The notes below the pieces were generated by a model. That model ran no database searches. It saw only the letters and a program-made list of their open reading frames with translations, and was not told where the DNA came from. The position numbers and the translations under genes are program-made. Below are positions 6,703-14,453 of a stretch of 14,474 nucleotides of DNA, one piece after another. The first letter of the stretch is position 1. Each line of letters begins with the position of its first letter. The DNA comes from an uncultured Lachnospiraceae bacterium (lineage in GTDB: Bacteria; Bacillota; Clostridia; Lachnospirales; Lachnospiraceae), in assembly GCA_905236615.1 (NCBI GenBank), contig CAJORC010000377.1, positions 1-14,474 on the forward strand, read 5' to 3'.

Positions 6703-7903
6703 CTGCTGCCGCCTTTCCTGTACAGTAACCACTGCTCCATGCCCACTGCAGATTATAGCCTCCGCAGATACCGTCAACATCAAGGATTTCTCCTGCAAAG
6801 AAAAGTCCCTTTATCTTCTTTGACTCTAAATTGCCATTTACTTCAAAAAGGCTTATTCCGCCGCATGTAACCTGAGATTTATTAAAATCTCCCACAGCAG
6901 TGACCGGAACTCTGAAAGCAGTTACGGATTCTGCAAGACTTTTCAGACCCTTATCGGTTATTTTATCAGCTCTCATATTCAGGTCTATCGATGACTGTTT
7001 CAGAAAAATAACTGCCAGCTTTTTATTAAAGAGTCCTGTGAGAAGCTGTTCAGCTGTTCTCTCACCATGCAGGCTTATCCTGTTTTTCATCATTTCAATA
7101 AACCTGTCTTTAGGATAATCTTCGAAGAAATTAATGATAACTTCGCATTTCTGCCCTTTATCAAGAGTTCTTACAGCAATAGAGGATAATTCAAAGCTGC
7201 ATATACCCGAAAGCCCGTAATCAACCAGCTGAAGCTCTCCGTGGCTTGTTCTGACATATTTACCGTCTATATAAAGCGACAGGCTTGCTTCCGCCCTGAC
7301 GCCGGTTATGGACTTGAACAGCTTCATATCACTTTTCAGCTGTGTCAGCGCAGGCAGCGGTTTGATTATTTTGTGGCCGAATTTTTTTGCAATACGATAT
7401 CCCTCACCGTCAGATCCGGTTTTGGGTGCAGACTTTCCGCCTGTGGAAATTATTACCCGCTCGTACTTTTCTCCTGAAATATAAAAAACTCCGTCTTTGA
7501 TTTTTATATCAGAAATATCATTTGATTCCCTCAGCCGCACTCCAAGTCTTCCGACTTCCATTCTTAAAACATCAAGAACCGCAGTTGCAGTTTCGGGATA
7601 AGGGTATATCCCGCCGTTTCTTTTTCTCGGAACTATTCCCAGTTCTTCAAAAAACGATATTACCCTCTTTTCATCAAATTCCGAAATGACCTTCTCTATA
7701 AGACCATTATCTGTCGATGAATAGAATTTCTCTGCAGACATATCTTCATTCGTATAATTGCATTTCCCGTTTCCTGTCTGCAGGATCTTCTTTCCGACAC
7801 GGTCATTTTTTTCATAAACGGTAACACCAGCACCTGACCGTGCTGCGGTTATCGCAGCCATCAAGCCGGAGGCACCGCCACCTATAACAGCTATTTTTCT
7901 CAT
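6695..7903 (-). CDS. FAD-dependent oxidoreductase, BaiN/HI0933/YhiN-like
   Basis: A 402-aa flavoprotein of the HI0933-like family. Its best-known member, BaiN, has been linked to bile-acid 7-dehydroxylation in Clostridium scindens, but most members have no proven role. Visible signatures are a dinucleotide-binding N-terminus (AVIGGGASGLMAA, 5-17), the ribose-binding acid E31, the family block VGKKILQTGNGKCNYTN (36-52), STGGKSAPKTGSDGEGY in the middle, and a C-terminal FAGEILDVDGICGGYNLQWA block that completes FAD binding. The start lies one base after the stop of the flippase gene (TGA-T-ATG). I see no Shine-Dalgarno sequence before it, so translation probably depends on reinitiation by ribosomes leaving the flippase frame. 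Its 3' end overlaps the next flavoprotein gene by 8 nt. The specific substrate is unknown and should not be copied from BaiN. Confidence 0.9.
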   Translation of the reverse strand: MRKIAVIGGGASGLMAAITAARSGAGVTVYEKNDRVGKKILQTGNGKCNYTNEDMSAEKFYSSTDNGLIEKVISEFDEKRVISFFEELGIVPRKRNGGIYPYPETATAVLDVLRMEVGRLGVRLRESNDISDIKIKDGVFYISGEKYERVIISTGGKSAPKTGSDGEGYRIAKKFGHKIIKPLPALTQLKSDMKLFKSITGVRAEASLSLYIDGKYVRTSHGELQLVDYGLSGICSFELSSIAVRTLDKGQKCEVIINFFEDYPKDRFIEMMKNRISLHGERTAEQLLTGLFNKKLAVIFLKQSSIDLNMRADKITDKGLKSLAESVTAFRVPVTAVGDFNKSQVTCGGISLFEVNGNLESKKIKGLFFAGEILDVDGICGGYNLQWAWSSGYCTGKAAAVD

Positions 7904-7904
7904 A

Positions 7905-9554
7905 TCAAATCATATGTAAAAATCTGGCAATTCCCGCAAAGAACACTCCCCCGGGAATCTCGTTTATCTCTTCTTCTCTCACTCCATGAAGCCTTAATAT
8001 GCAGAAGCAGTATGCAAAAGCACCTATAGCCATTGAAATGAGCGTACTTGCTATATTTCCCAAAAATCTGGTACCCAGATTGTACAATGCAAAAACTATC
8101 ACTCCCATGATAAAGGCTGAGATTGCAGGAATTACAAATGTTCTCGGAATCTCCTGCTTGTACTTAAGATGACGCTTTATGGAATACTGGTTCATAACAC
8201 ACATAAGAAAAGCAAAAAGGATATTGGCATAAACAACTGCAAATATTCCAAGATCCGTGTATTCCAGCATAATATAAAGCGCTGCCAAATGTATCACAAG
8301 CGAGATAGCGGAATGCCTTACAGGAAGCTCAAGATGATTTATACCCTGCAGAATACCGTTGGTAAGCGTAGATATCGAATAAAAAATAATCGATATGGAA
8401 CCAAACTGAACCAGTTTTGCAGCAAGAGTCAGGTCACCTGTGAAAAGCATCGAAAGCATTGGCTTTGCAAGAACAGCCATACCGACACAGCATGGGATTG
8501 CTATGAGCATCGTAACCCTGATTGCAGTGAATATCTTCCTTTTTGCGCCTCTGATATTATCCGCTGCGATGCACGATGCCAGAGTCGGTACAACCGAAGA
8601 GCACATGGCATTCGAAAGAGCTATCGGGATATTCATCATAAGTTTGTATTTACCGGAATAAATACCCCAGATTGCGGTTTTTTCAACACCCTGCCCTTTC
8701 ATTGTCATGATCTTGTTGAACATACCGTTATCAAGAACATCACTTATATTATAAATTGCCGTACTTAAGATTACCGGAACAGCCGTAAGCAGAATGAGCT
8801 TAACTATAGCAGGCATAGGCTCTACTGCCTTGACAGTCTCTTTCGCCTTGTTTCTTCTTAAAGCTGAAGATGTAAGAAGCAGAACCACAAGTAAGAAAAT
8901 AAGGCCCGCCAGAGCACCGAGGCTTGTTCCCAGTGTACTTCCGGCTGCTCCGTAAGCCGGTGCATAATGTTTGTTTTTCAGCAGTCTGGCTACTTTAAAA
9001 CCATAGCTGTAAAGTGTTCTTGCCGCAAGAATACTTACAACCGCATTTACAATCTGCTCTATGATTTGTGAAACAGCCGTCGGAACCATGGTTCCCATTC
9101 CCTGAAAGTATCCTCGGACAACTCCCATTATCGCAACTACAAGAAGTGTGGGAGCAAATATTTTCAAGGCAATAGCACTCATGGGCTCACTCATGAGATT
9201 TCCGGCAAAAAATCCTGCTCCGAAGAAAATCAGCAGGCAGGCTATTCCACCTGACATTAACGCAAAAAACAGACCGCCCTTAAATACGCGATCTGAATTT
9301 GTGAATTCCTGTTTAGAATAACGCGCTGAAACAATTTTTGAAATGGCCAACGGAAGACTATACGACGAGATCAGAAGCATAATATTGTAAATCTGATACG
9401 CCGCCGCATAGTATCCGTTACCTTCATCACCAATAATGTTTGTTACAGGGATTCTGTAAAACATACCGATAATTCTGGTAATAACACCTGCAAGAGCAAG
9501 TATTCCTCCCTGCACGACAAAATTATTCGCTTTACTCCTTTTTTTAGAAGGCAT
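7905..9554 (-). CDS. polytopic MOP-superfamily flippase, SpoVB/YtgP (MurJ-type) family
   Basis: A 549-aa integral membrane protein of the polysaccharide-biosynthesis flippase family. In Firmicutes, YtgP acts as the lipid II flippase MurJ, and SpoVB is its sporulation paralogue. The N-terminus is typical: a basic start (KKRSK), then NFVVQGGILALAGVITRIIG (11-30), FYRIPVTNIIGDEGNGYY (32-49), AAYQIYNIML (51-60) and PLAISKIVSARYS (68-80). Many hydrophobic segments follow, consistent with the usual 14 helices. The best guess is flipping of lipid-linked peptidoglycan or polysaccharide precursors across the plasma membrane; MurJ cannot be separated from SpoVB by reading alone. The ATG start has GAGGAG upstream but with a longer than usual spacing (about 14 nt, containing a T8 run). 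It sits 22 nt after the lipoprotein gene, so the two may form an envelope sub-module. Confidence 0.9.
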   Translation of the reverse strand: MPSKKRSKANNFVVQGGILALAGVITRIIGMFYRIPVTNIIGDEGNGYYAAAYQIYNIMLLISSYSLPLAISKIVSARYSKQEFTNSDRVFKGGLFFALMSGGIACLLIFFGAGFFAGNLMSEPMSAIALKIFAPTLLVVAIMGVVRGYFQGMGTMVPTAVSQIIEQIVNAVVSILAARTLYSYGFKVARLLKNKHYAPAYGAAGSTLGTSLGALAGLIFLLVVLLLTSSALRRNKAKETVKAVEPMPAIVKLILLTAVPVILSTAIYNISDVLDNGMFNKIMTMKGQGVEKTAIWGIYSGKYKLMMNIPIALSNAMCSSVVPTLASCIAADNIRGAKRKIFTAIRVTMLIAIPCCVGMAVLAKPMLSMLFTGDLTLAAKLVQFGSISIIFYSISTLTNGILQGINHLELPVRHSAISLVIHLAALYIMLEYTDLGIFAVVYANILFAFLMCVMNQYSIKRHLKYKQEIPRTFVIPAISAFIMGVIVFALYNLGTRFLGNIASTLISMAIGAFAYCFCILRLHGVREEEINEIPGGVFFAGIARFLHMI

Positions 9555-9576
9555 AGTAAAAAAAATCTCTCCTCTT

Positions 9577-10755
9577 TTATTTTATAACTACTTTATCAGC
9601 ATAGGTATCCTGTATGATGCATACCCATGTTTTTCCCTGATTCATGACGATCTCATTTCCGTCTGCATCAAAATAACGTACAGAACCCTGATCTCCGTCA
9701 AATCTTATCCAGGTACCGTTTCTTGCCTTTCCATGTGTAATATAGGTCATCTTTCCGCCCGAATGGCAGTCAAATCCCAGATATCCCTTATCATCGACCT
9801 GTTCCCATGAAGAATACTGGAGAATGATATTGTCTGCTGCAAGCTGCTGGTTGTTCTCAGCATCTATCTGCTTGTCACCATACTCAAATCTGTAATACTT
9901 CTGATCATCAGCATTATATTCAAACCACGGCTTGTTGATAAGATAGCCGGGCTCAACCCTTGTTGCAGCATAAGAGTCGGAAGAATCGGGAACGATCACT
10001 TCATTATCCTTTGCGAATGTAAACTTACCCTTGTAATCTTTGCTGTAGTTTGTTTCATAGCCCTTTATTTCGATACCCTTTTTAATACCCTTTGCAGAAG
10101 CATAGGCATTGTGGGGGGCTATACGGTCTGTAGTCCTGTAGAAAACAATATCTCCCTCTGAACCAAGTCCGCTGAGATTGTTTACAAAGTCCTCATTCAA
10201 AAGAGGCATAGCATAAGCAGACTGACCATAATGGCAATAAATCGCATCAAATTCAAGTGCATAATACACAAAATAATTTCTGCAGCTTCTTACCGAACCG
10301 ATCTTATCAAGTTTATCATAATCCTCGAAAAGGCCCATCATTCTTGTAAGTGAGCCTTCAACAACACACTCATATATAACATCGGCATAAGAACTTCCCG
10401 ACATAGGCTGTGCTTCTTCAATATTATTGAGCATTACTGCTACAGGTCTTCTCTCGCCGATCTCCTTGTTTACCCATTTACCGGTCAGATAGCTTCTTAT
10501 CTGGTCACCCTTTGTTTCCCGGCTCATGCCATAAGATGACTGATATCCGTATTCAGCGGTAATTCCGCTGGGGTTAACAGTATTTTCATTTCCTGTAGAA
10601 TTTTCAAAATCCGCATAAGCATTAGGATCGGAAACTGCTTCATTTCCATCCTCAACAGTTCCGTTTTCTGAAGGCTTTGCCCCGCAAGCTCCTAAAAAAA
10701 TCGAACAAGAAAAGATTAAAAGCGCTGCTGTAGAAAAAATTCTTTTATTCTTCAT
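9577..10755 (-). CDS. DUF3048 (YerB-like) lipoprotein
   Basis: A 392-aa predicted lipoprotein of unknown function. The N-terminus is a lipoprotein signal peptide: basic MKNKR, a hydrophobic stretch (6-20) and the lipobox LGAC with C24 as lipidated residue. A polar, Asn/Glu/Ser-rich linker (about 25-85) should space the domain from the membrane. The DUF3048 region follows, with RPVAVMLNN (103-111), QPMSGSSYADVIYECVVEG (116-134) and the family-typical IGSVRSCRNYF (152-162). A second, C-terminal DUF3048 part covers roughly 270-390. It acts on the outer face of the plasma membrane. Its place directly before a lipid-linked precursor flippase suggests an envelope role, which is inference only. The ATG has AGAGGG a few bases upstream and lies 12 nt after ybeY. 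Confidence 0.9.
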   Translation of the reverse strand: MKNKRIFSTAALLIFSCSIFLGACGAKPSENGTVEDGNEAVSDPNAYADFENSTGNENTVNPSGITAEYGYQSSYGMSRETKGDQIRSYLTGKWVNKEIGERRPVAVMLNNIEEAQPMSGSSYADVIYECVVEGSLTRMMGLFEDYDKLDKIGSVRSCRNYFVYYALEFDAIYCHYGQSAYAMPLLNEDFVNNLSGLGSEGDIVFYRTTDRIAPHNAYASAKGIKKGIEIKGYETNYSKDYKGKFTFAKDNEVIVPDSSDSYAATRVEPGYLINKPWFEYNADDQKYYRFEYGDKQIDAENNQQLAADNIILQYSSWEQVDDKGYLGFDCHSGGKMTYITHGKARNGTWIRFDGDQGSVRYFDADGNEIVMNQGKTWVCIIQDTYADKVVIK

Positions 10756-10767
10756 ATCTTACCCTCT

Positions 10768-11265
10768 TTATCGTGAAATACCCAGATTATCCAAAGCCTT
10801 TGCCTGCTTTGATTCCATAATCTTTGCTTCGTCTTCTTCCATATGGTCAAACCCAAGTAAGTGTAGCATACTGTGAGCAATAAGAAAAGCAAATTCCCTT
10901 TTAATGCTGTGACCATACTCTTCAGCCTGTTCCTTTGCCCTTTCGCAGCAGATCATTATATCACCCAGCATAAGTTCGCCGCTCTCGGGATTAAAACAGT
11001 CGGAGAAATCTTCCTCAACATTGGAAAAATCTGCCGGTGTTTCATATTCGATCAAAGGAAAAGAAAGCACATCCGTAACCTTGTCTATCCCTCTGAATTC
11101 CTTATTTGCAGACTTTATTTCTTCCGGATTTACAAGAGTCAGAGAAATCTCAGCTTCATAAGGACAGTTTTCCTGACTCAGAACCTCTTTAGCCACTTCC
11201 TCAAATATCGCCTGATAATCTAATCCAAGTGACAGATCAGCTTCATTTTCAACGTAAAAAGTCAT
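10768..11265 (-). CDS. ybeY: rRNA maturation endoribonuclease YbeY
   Basis: A single-strand-specific metallo-endoribonuclease needed for 16S rRNA 3' end maturation and ribosome quality control. The 165-aa protein has the zinc motif HSMLHLLGFDH (H131, H135, H141) and the conserved FRGIDKVTDVLSFP block (57-70) with R58. An acidic loop of about 20 residues (74-96) before LMLGDIMI (99-106) is longer than in the short Bacillus-type proteins but leaves the core intact. The ATG lies inside the end of the upstream HD-domain gene (17-nt overlap), with a GAGGAAAA sequence about 9-10 nt before it. The phoH - membrane HD - ybeY order is a standard Firmicute arrangement. What follows is unusual: a lipoprotein and flippase instead of the frequent dgkA, cdd and era. 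Confidence 0.97.
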   Translation of the reverse strand: MTFYVENEADLSLGLDYQAIFEEVAKEVLSQENCPYEAEISLTLVNPEEIKSANKEFRGIDKVTDVLSFPLIEYETPADFSNVEEDFSDCFNPESGELMLGDIMICCERAKEQAEEYGHSIKREFAFLIAHSMLHLLGFDHMEEDEAKIMESKQAKALDNLGISR

Positions 11266-12325
11266 AATAAAGTTTTTCCTCTTTAAGCTTTTTCTTAATT
11301 ATTCTGATATCTCTTAAACTAAGGTCGGAATCAACTATCGGCGGTCTGTTTGAAAGTCTTTCAAATATCAGATCTATAAGAGCATCAAAATTAATGTTTT
11401 CCCCGGGCTTTTCATCCATAAATTTGATAATGGCGGAAACCAGGTCATCACATATAAGAGCAATGGCAACTTCTTTTGAAAGATAAGATTTTTTGGCTCC
11501 CGCACATATCTTTACCATTTCCGCAAGTTCAGCAGGGAAGTCATTCTCATCAATGAGTTTTGCCGTTTTTACAGCAATAGTTTCCTCTCCTTCCGACAGA
11601 ACGCCTATCCTGTGGTAATAAGCACATCCTCTTGCCATACGACTGTCGGCGCCGACTCTGTCAGCACATCTTCCGGAAAGGTAAGCTGAATGTATCGCTC
11701 TCTTAAATTCAAACTTATTATCTCTCTTCAGCTGCAGTAAAAGATGAAACTCAGGATCGACGATACTGCTGTATTTTTCCTCCATAGTGAAAAGGAGACC
11801 ATGCGCAAGTTTTGGCATTACTATAGCAACAACCAGTGCATTAAGCATCAGTCCCACCAGAGGAAAAACAACCCTCTCCGGTGTTATCTTCAGCGAATAA
11901 ATAAGAAACAGCGCCGTATATATCAGTACGGAAGACATTGAATAATACAGCACGGACTTCTTAACATCAAAATATTTTTTCGGATTCCTGAACTGCAGCA
12001 ATAATATGATACCGGGTATCATAAAATAAAAAAAGTATGCACTCGTTTCGTTGGCAGAAACCATTGTAACTGTTCCGAACAAGGTCAGTAGTGATAATGC
12101 AGCAGGTAAATCCGTATAGATCATGTAAATTGCAGCTAAAGCATTGAGCGGATATATGAACTCAGGTCCGAAAAATGACACTATGCAGAAGAATGCTCCT
12201 ATCCCGACTATGATCCTTATATGTTTTTTTGATAAAATATTTTCAGATGTCCTTACCGTATGCAGGTAAATCCCCAAAGCTATAATAAGGAGGACGATAT
12301 TACTTATTATGGTGCTTACCGACAT
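11249..12325 (-). CDS. membrane protein with degenerate HD domain (PgpH/YqfF-like relic)
   Basis: A 358-aa protein in the locus normally held by PgpH/YqfF, the 7TM-HD c-di-AMP phosphodiesterase. About six or seven hydrophobic segments span residues 5-178, followed by a cytosolic domain that still reads as HD-like: IHSAYLSGRCADRVGADSRM (211-230), ARGCAYYHRIG (231-241), IALICDDLVSAI (288-299) and a family-like tail SDLSLRDIRII (333-343). The catalytic signature is broken. YYHDIGK has become YYHRIGV (H238 kept, D to R239), and the IIEQHHG region reads MVKICAG (270-276). The large N-terminal extracellular domain of PgpH is absent. The ATG at 12325 is preferred over an in-frame upstream start at 12382 because AGGAGG lies 6 nt before it; it overlaps phoH by 26 nt. 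It is probably not an active phosphodiesterase and may be a sensor or scaffold. Confidence 0.8.
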   Translation of the reverse strand: MSVSTIISNIVLLIIALGIYLHTVRTSENILSKKHIRIIVGIGAFFCIVSFFGPEFIYPLNALAAIYMIYTDLPAALSLLTLFGTVTMVSANETSAYFFYFMIPGIILLLQFRNPKKYFDVKKSVLYYSMSSVLIYTALFLIYSLKITPERVVFPLVGLMLNALVVAIVMPKLAHGLLFTMEEKYSSIVDPEFHLLLQLKRDNKFEFKRAIHSAYLSGRCADRVGADSRMARGCAYYHRIGVLSEGEETIAVKTAKLIDENDFPAELAEMVKICAGAKKSYLSKEVAIALICDDLVSAIIKFMDEKPGENINFDALIDLIFERLSNRPPIVDSDLSLRDIRIIKKKLKEEKLYYDFLR

Positions 12326-13304
12326 GTCCCCTCCTGCCTTTTGCTTCAAAATCCTCATACGCTTTAACGATCTTCTGAACAAGCGGATGTCTCACAACGT
12401 CCTTTGATGAGAGGTAAATAAAAGCAATATCATCTATCTTTCCCAGTACCCTCTCTGCAATATCAAGACCTGATACAGTATCCGGAGCAAGATCTTTCTG
12501 CGTTTTATCACCTGTTATGACTACTTTGGAGCCAAAACCTATTCTCGTAAGAAACATTTTCATCTGGGCAGGTGTCGTATTCTGTGCTTCATCAAGTATT
12601 ATGTAGGCATTATCAAGTGTTCTTCCCCTCATATATGCCAAAGGCGCAACTTCAATGAGTCCTTTCTCCATATTTTTCTGAAAAGACTCAGCCCCCATTA
12701 TCTGATAAAGCGCGTCGTAAAGAGGTCTGAGATAAGGGTCAACCTTACTCTGCAAATCTCCCGGCAGAAATCCCAGCTTTTCTCCTGCTTCGATTGCCGG
12801 TCTGGTAAGGATTATACGGCTTACCTCTTCATTCTTAAAAGCCATTATAGCCATTGCCATTGCAAGATATGTCTTACCTGTTCCCGCAGGTCCGATACCA
12901 AAGACGATCATTTTATCTCTTATGGCATCAACATACTGCATCTGACCAAAAGTTTTTGCCTTTACGGGTTTTCCCTGAACCGTATGGCATATTACATCTT
13001 TATCAAACTGTTCAAAAGCTTCTGCATTTTCTTCAGCTTCTTTCTCAGTATCTATAACGTAATTCACATTCTGTTCCTCTATAATATCACCCTTAAGTGA
13101 TTTTTTTAAAAGACGCTCCAGTATCTTATAAGCCCTGTTCGTTCCTGCGGAGCTGCCGATAATCTTAACTGTCCCGTCTCTTAAAATAATATCGACTTTA
13201 CATTCATCTTCTATTATTTTTTCAAATTTATCAAACTGCCCGAATATATTCCTTAAATGTTCCTCGGAAATATCCTGCATTGTTCTGATAACATTATTTT
13301 CCAT
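12300..13304 (-). CDS. phoH: PhoH-family ATPase
   Basis: A cytosolic P-loop ATPase of the PhoH/PhoH-like (YbeZ) family, linked to RNA metabolism and often encoded beside YbeY; its exact biochemical role is debated. The 334-aa protein has an N-terminal KH-like region (about 30-70, VDIILRDGTVKIIGSSAG), then the ATPase: Walker A GPAGTGKT (138-145), a TRPAIEAGEKLGFLPGD block, Walker B in AYIILDEAQN, and the sensor-like GSKVVITGD. The C-terminus ends in a basic tail. The ATG at 13304 follows rlmH by 25 nt and has only a weak Shine-Dalgarno signal, so expression probably depends on the upstream cistron. The 3' end overlaps the HD-domain gene. The domain is far too well conserved to be a relic. Confidence 0.95.
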   Translation of the reverse strand: MENNVIRTMQDISEEHLRNIFGQFDKFEKIIEDECKVDIILRDGTVKIIGSSAGTNRAYKILERLLKKSLKGDIIEEQNVNYVIDTEKEAEENAEAFEQFDKDVICHTVQGKPVKAKTFGQMQYVDAIRDKMIVFGIGPAGTGKTYLAMAMAIMAFKNEEVSRIILTRPAIEAGEKLGFLPGDLQSKVDPYLRPLYDALYQIMGAESFQKNMEKGLIEVAPLAYMRGRTLDNAYIILDEAQNTTPAQMKMFLTRIGFGSKVVITGDKTQKDLAPDTVSGLDIAERVLGKIDDIAFIYLSSKDVVRHPLVQKIVKAYEDFEAKGRRGHVGKHHNK

Positions 13305-13329
13305 CTTAGATCAATCTCATGAATACAAA

Positions 13330-13773
13330 TTATTTATGATAAGGTTCATTCGCAATTATCCTGAATGAACGGTAAATCTGTTCGAAAAGTATAACCCTCA
13401 TCAACTGATGGGGAAATGTCATGTCCGAAAAACTCAGTCTGAAATTCGATTTTTTCAGAACTTCATCAGCCAGTCCGTCCGAGCCTCCGATGACAAAGCA
13501 GATATGGCTCTTTCCTTCTATCCCCAGACTTTCAATCTTACGGGCAAACTCAACTGAATTTAACTTCTTTCCCAAAATTTCCAGAGTCACTATATATGCA
13601 TCCTCCGGCATACGTGCCAGAAAGCGTTCCGCTTCAGCATACATATCCGGTCCGTCTGCAAGCTCAATGACATTACACTTACAATAACGCGACAGCCGTT
13701 TATTATACTCGGCTATCGCGTCCTGATAAAATTTTTCTTTAATTTTTCCGGCACAAAGAATAGTTATTTTCAT
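13330..13773 (-). CDS. rlmH: 23S rRNA (pseudouridine1915-N3)-methyltransferase RlmH
   Basis: A SPOUT methyltransferase that methylates N3 of pseudouridine 1915 in helix 69 of 23S rRNA, on assembled 70S ribosomes. The 147-aa protein has the family start MKITILCAGKIKEKFY, the SAM-binding glycine loop FVIGGSDGL (93-101) and the long C-terminal knot block SFSDMTFPHQLMRVILFEQI (114-133), ending in EPYHK. It is about 12 residues shorter than the 159-aa staphylococcal type because the loop after ELADG (37-41) is reduced; the catalytic knot is intact. The ATG overlaps the stop of the zinc-ribbon gene as ATGA, a classical coupling junction. phoH follows after 25 nt. Confidence 0.96.
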   Translation of the reverse strand: MKITILCAGKIKEKFYQDAIAEYNKRLSRYCKCNVIELADGPDMYAEAERFLARMPEDAYIVTLEILGKKLNSVEFARKIESLGIEGKSHICFVIGGSDGLADEVLKKSNFRLSFSDMTFPHQLMRVILFEQIYRSFRIIANEPYHK

Positions 13774-14453
13774 TTGTCAGTAAAAATTTCAGAATAAAGA
13801 TTTTCAACTATAAAATCCAAAAATCTCGTATCTAAATCCATAAAACGGTTATTAATCTGTTCTTTCATGTACCTGATCCTGTCAAAATATCTGTCAGCAT
13901 CAAGATCATCCTGTGCTTCAGCTGCAATTGACGCATCTATACTTTCAGCAGTAAAGCTTTCCATGAACCAGTTACTGATTTCCTCTGTCTTCTCGTTCTC
14001 ACGGACAGCATCCTCTTCAAGTGAAGACACCTTCTTCATTGCCCTTACTCCCGAGACGAAGAATATAATAAACAACAATCCCATTACAGAGTAAGTTATG
14101 ATAGCTCCGATTCCTGAGAAGCGGATTGGAAATGCTCCCAGATAGCATAATATCAGAAAAGCAATACCGACAATCGAAACAAACAGAAGCGTCAGTCCGG
14201 AGGATTTCATATCTGCTGCCTGCTCTTCAGCAGTCCTGTATGGCTTTGCCGGCACTTCCGTCTCATCAGAAAGTTCTCTGTCCTCTGCTGATATATCCGC
14301 AACGGTCGCGCCTTCACCAATAACTGCATCAAGATTTGAACTCTCGTCAAAATCAATCGTTTCTTCAGGCATTTCTTCAACAAGAGGCACATGACAATAT
14401 GCACACTCATTAAAACCATCCCTGTATTCAAGTCCACATTTAGGGCAAAACAT
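13770..14453 (-). CDS. zinc-ribbon membrane protein, function unknown
   Basis: A 227-aa protein I cannot assign to a characterised family. The N-terminus is a treble-clef or zinc-ribbon motif with four cysteines (C3, C6, C17, C20; CPKCGLEYRDGFNECAYC). An acidic, low-complexity linker follows (about 25-80), then two hydrophobic helices (about 87-108 and 113-136) joined by a short turn, and a charged, helical C-terminal region of about 85 residues. This predicts a membrane hairpin with both ends in the cytosol. The frame extends two codons upstream to a TTG at 14459, but the ATG at 14453 is preferred: GGAGG lies about 9 nt before it and only 3 nt before the TTG. The stop overlaps the rlmH start. 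The promoter of the string must lie at or beyond the right edge. Confidence 0.8.
   Translation of the reverse strand: MFCPKCGLEYRDGFNECAYCHVPLVEEMPEETIDFDESSNLDAVIGEGATVADISAEDRELSDETEVPAKPYRTAEEQAADMKSSGLTLLFVSIVGIAFLILCYLGAFPIRFSGIGAIITYSVMGLLFIIFFVSGVRAMKKVSSLEEDAVRENEKTEEISNWFMESFTAESIDASIAAEAQDDLDADRYFDRIRYMKEQINNRFMDLDTRFLDFIVENLYSEIFTDK

Noticed and set aside
6703..6798. N-terminal extension of the COG2509-like flavoprotein from an upstream ATG
   Set aside because: The extra 32 residues come from the 3' end of the preceding flavoprotein gene read in another frame, while the TTG at 6702 gives the normal family N-terminus.
8169..8768. A plus-strand open frame of about 199 codons
   Set aside because: It is antisense to the flippase gene and its translation is rich in His, Lys, Arg and Cys with no fold-like pattern, as expected from the complement of a membrane-protein gene.
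9560..9576. T8 run (minus strand) before the flippase as an intrinsic terminator
   Set aside because: No GC-rich stem precedes the T-run on the minus strand, so it does not have terminator structure.
12326..12382. Upstream start of the degenerate HD protein
   Set aside because: The ATG at 12325 has an AGGAGG six bases upstream and is directly followed by the first membrane helix; the extension is basic sequence from inside phoH.
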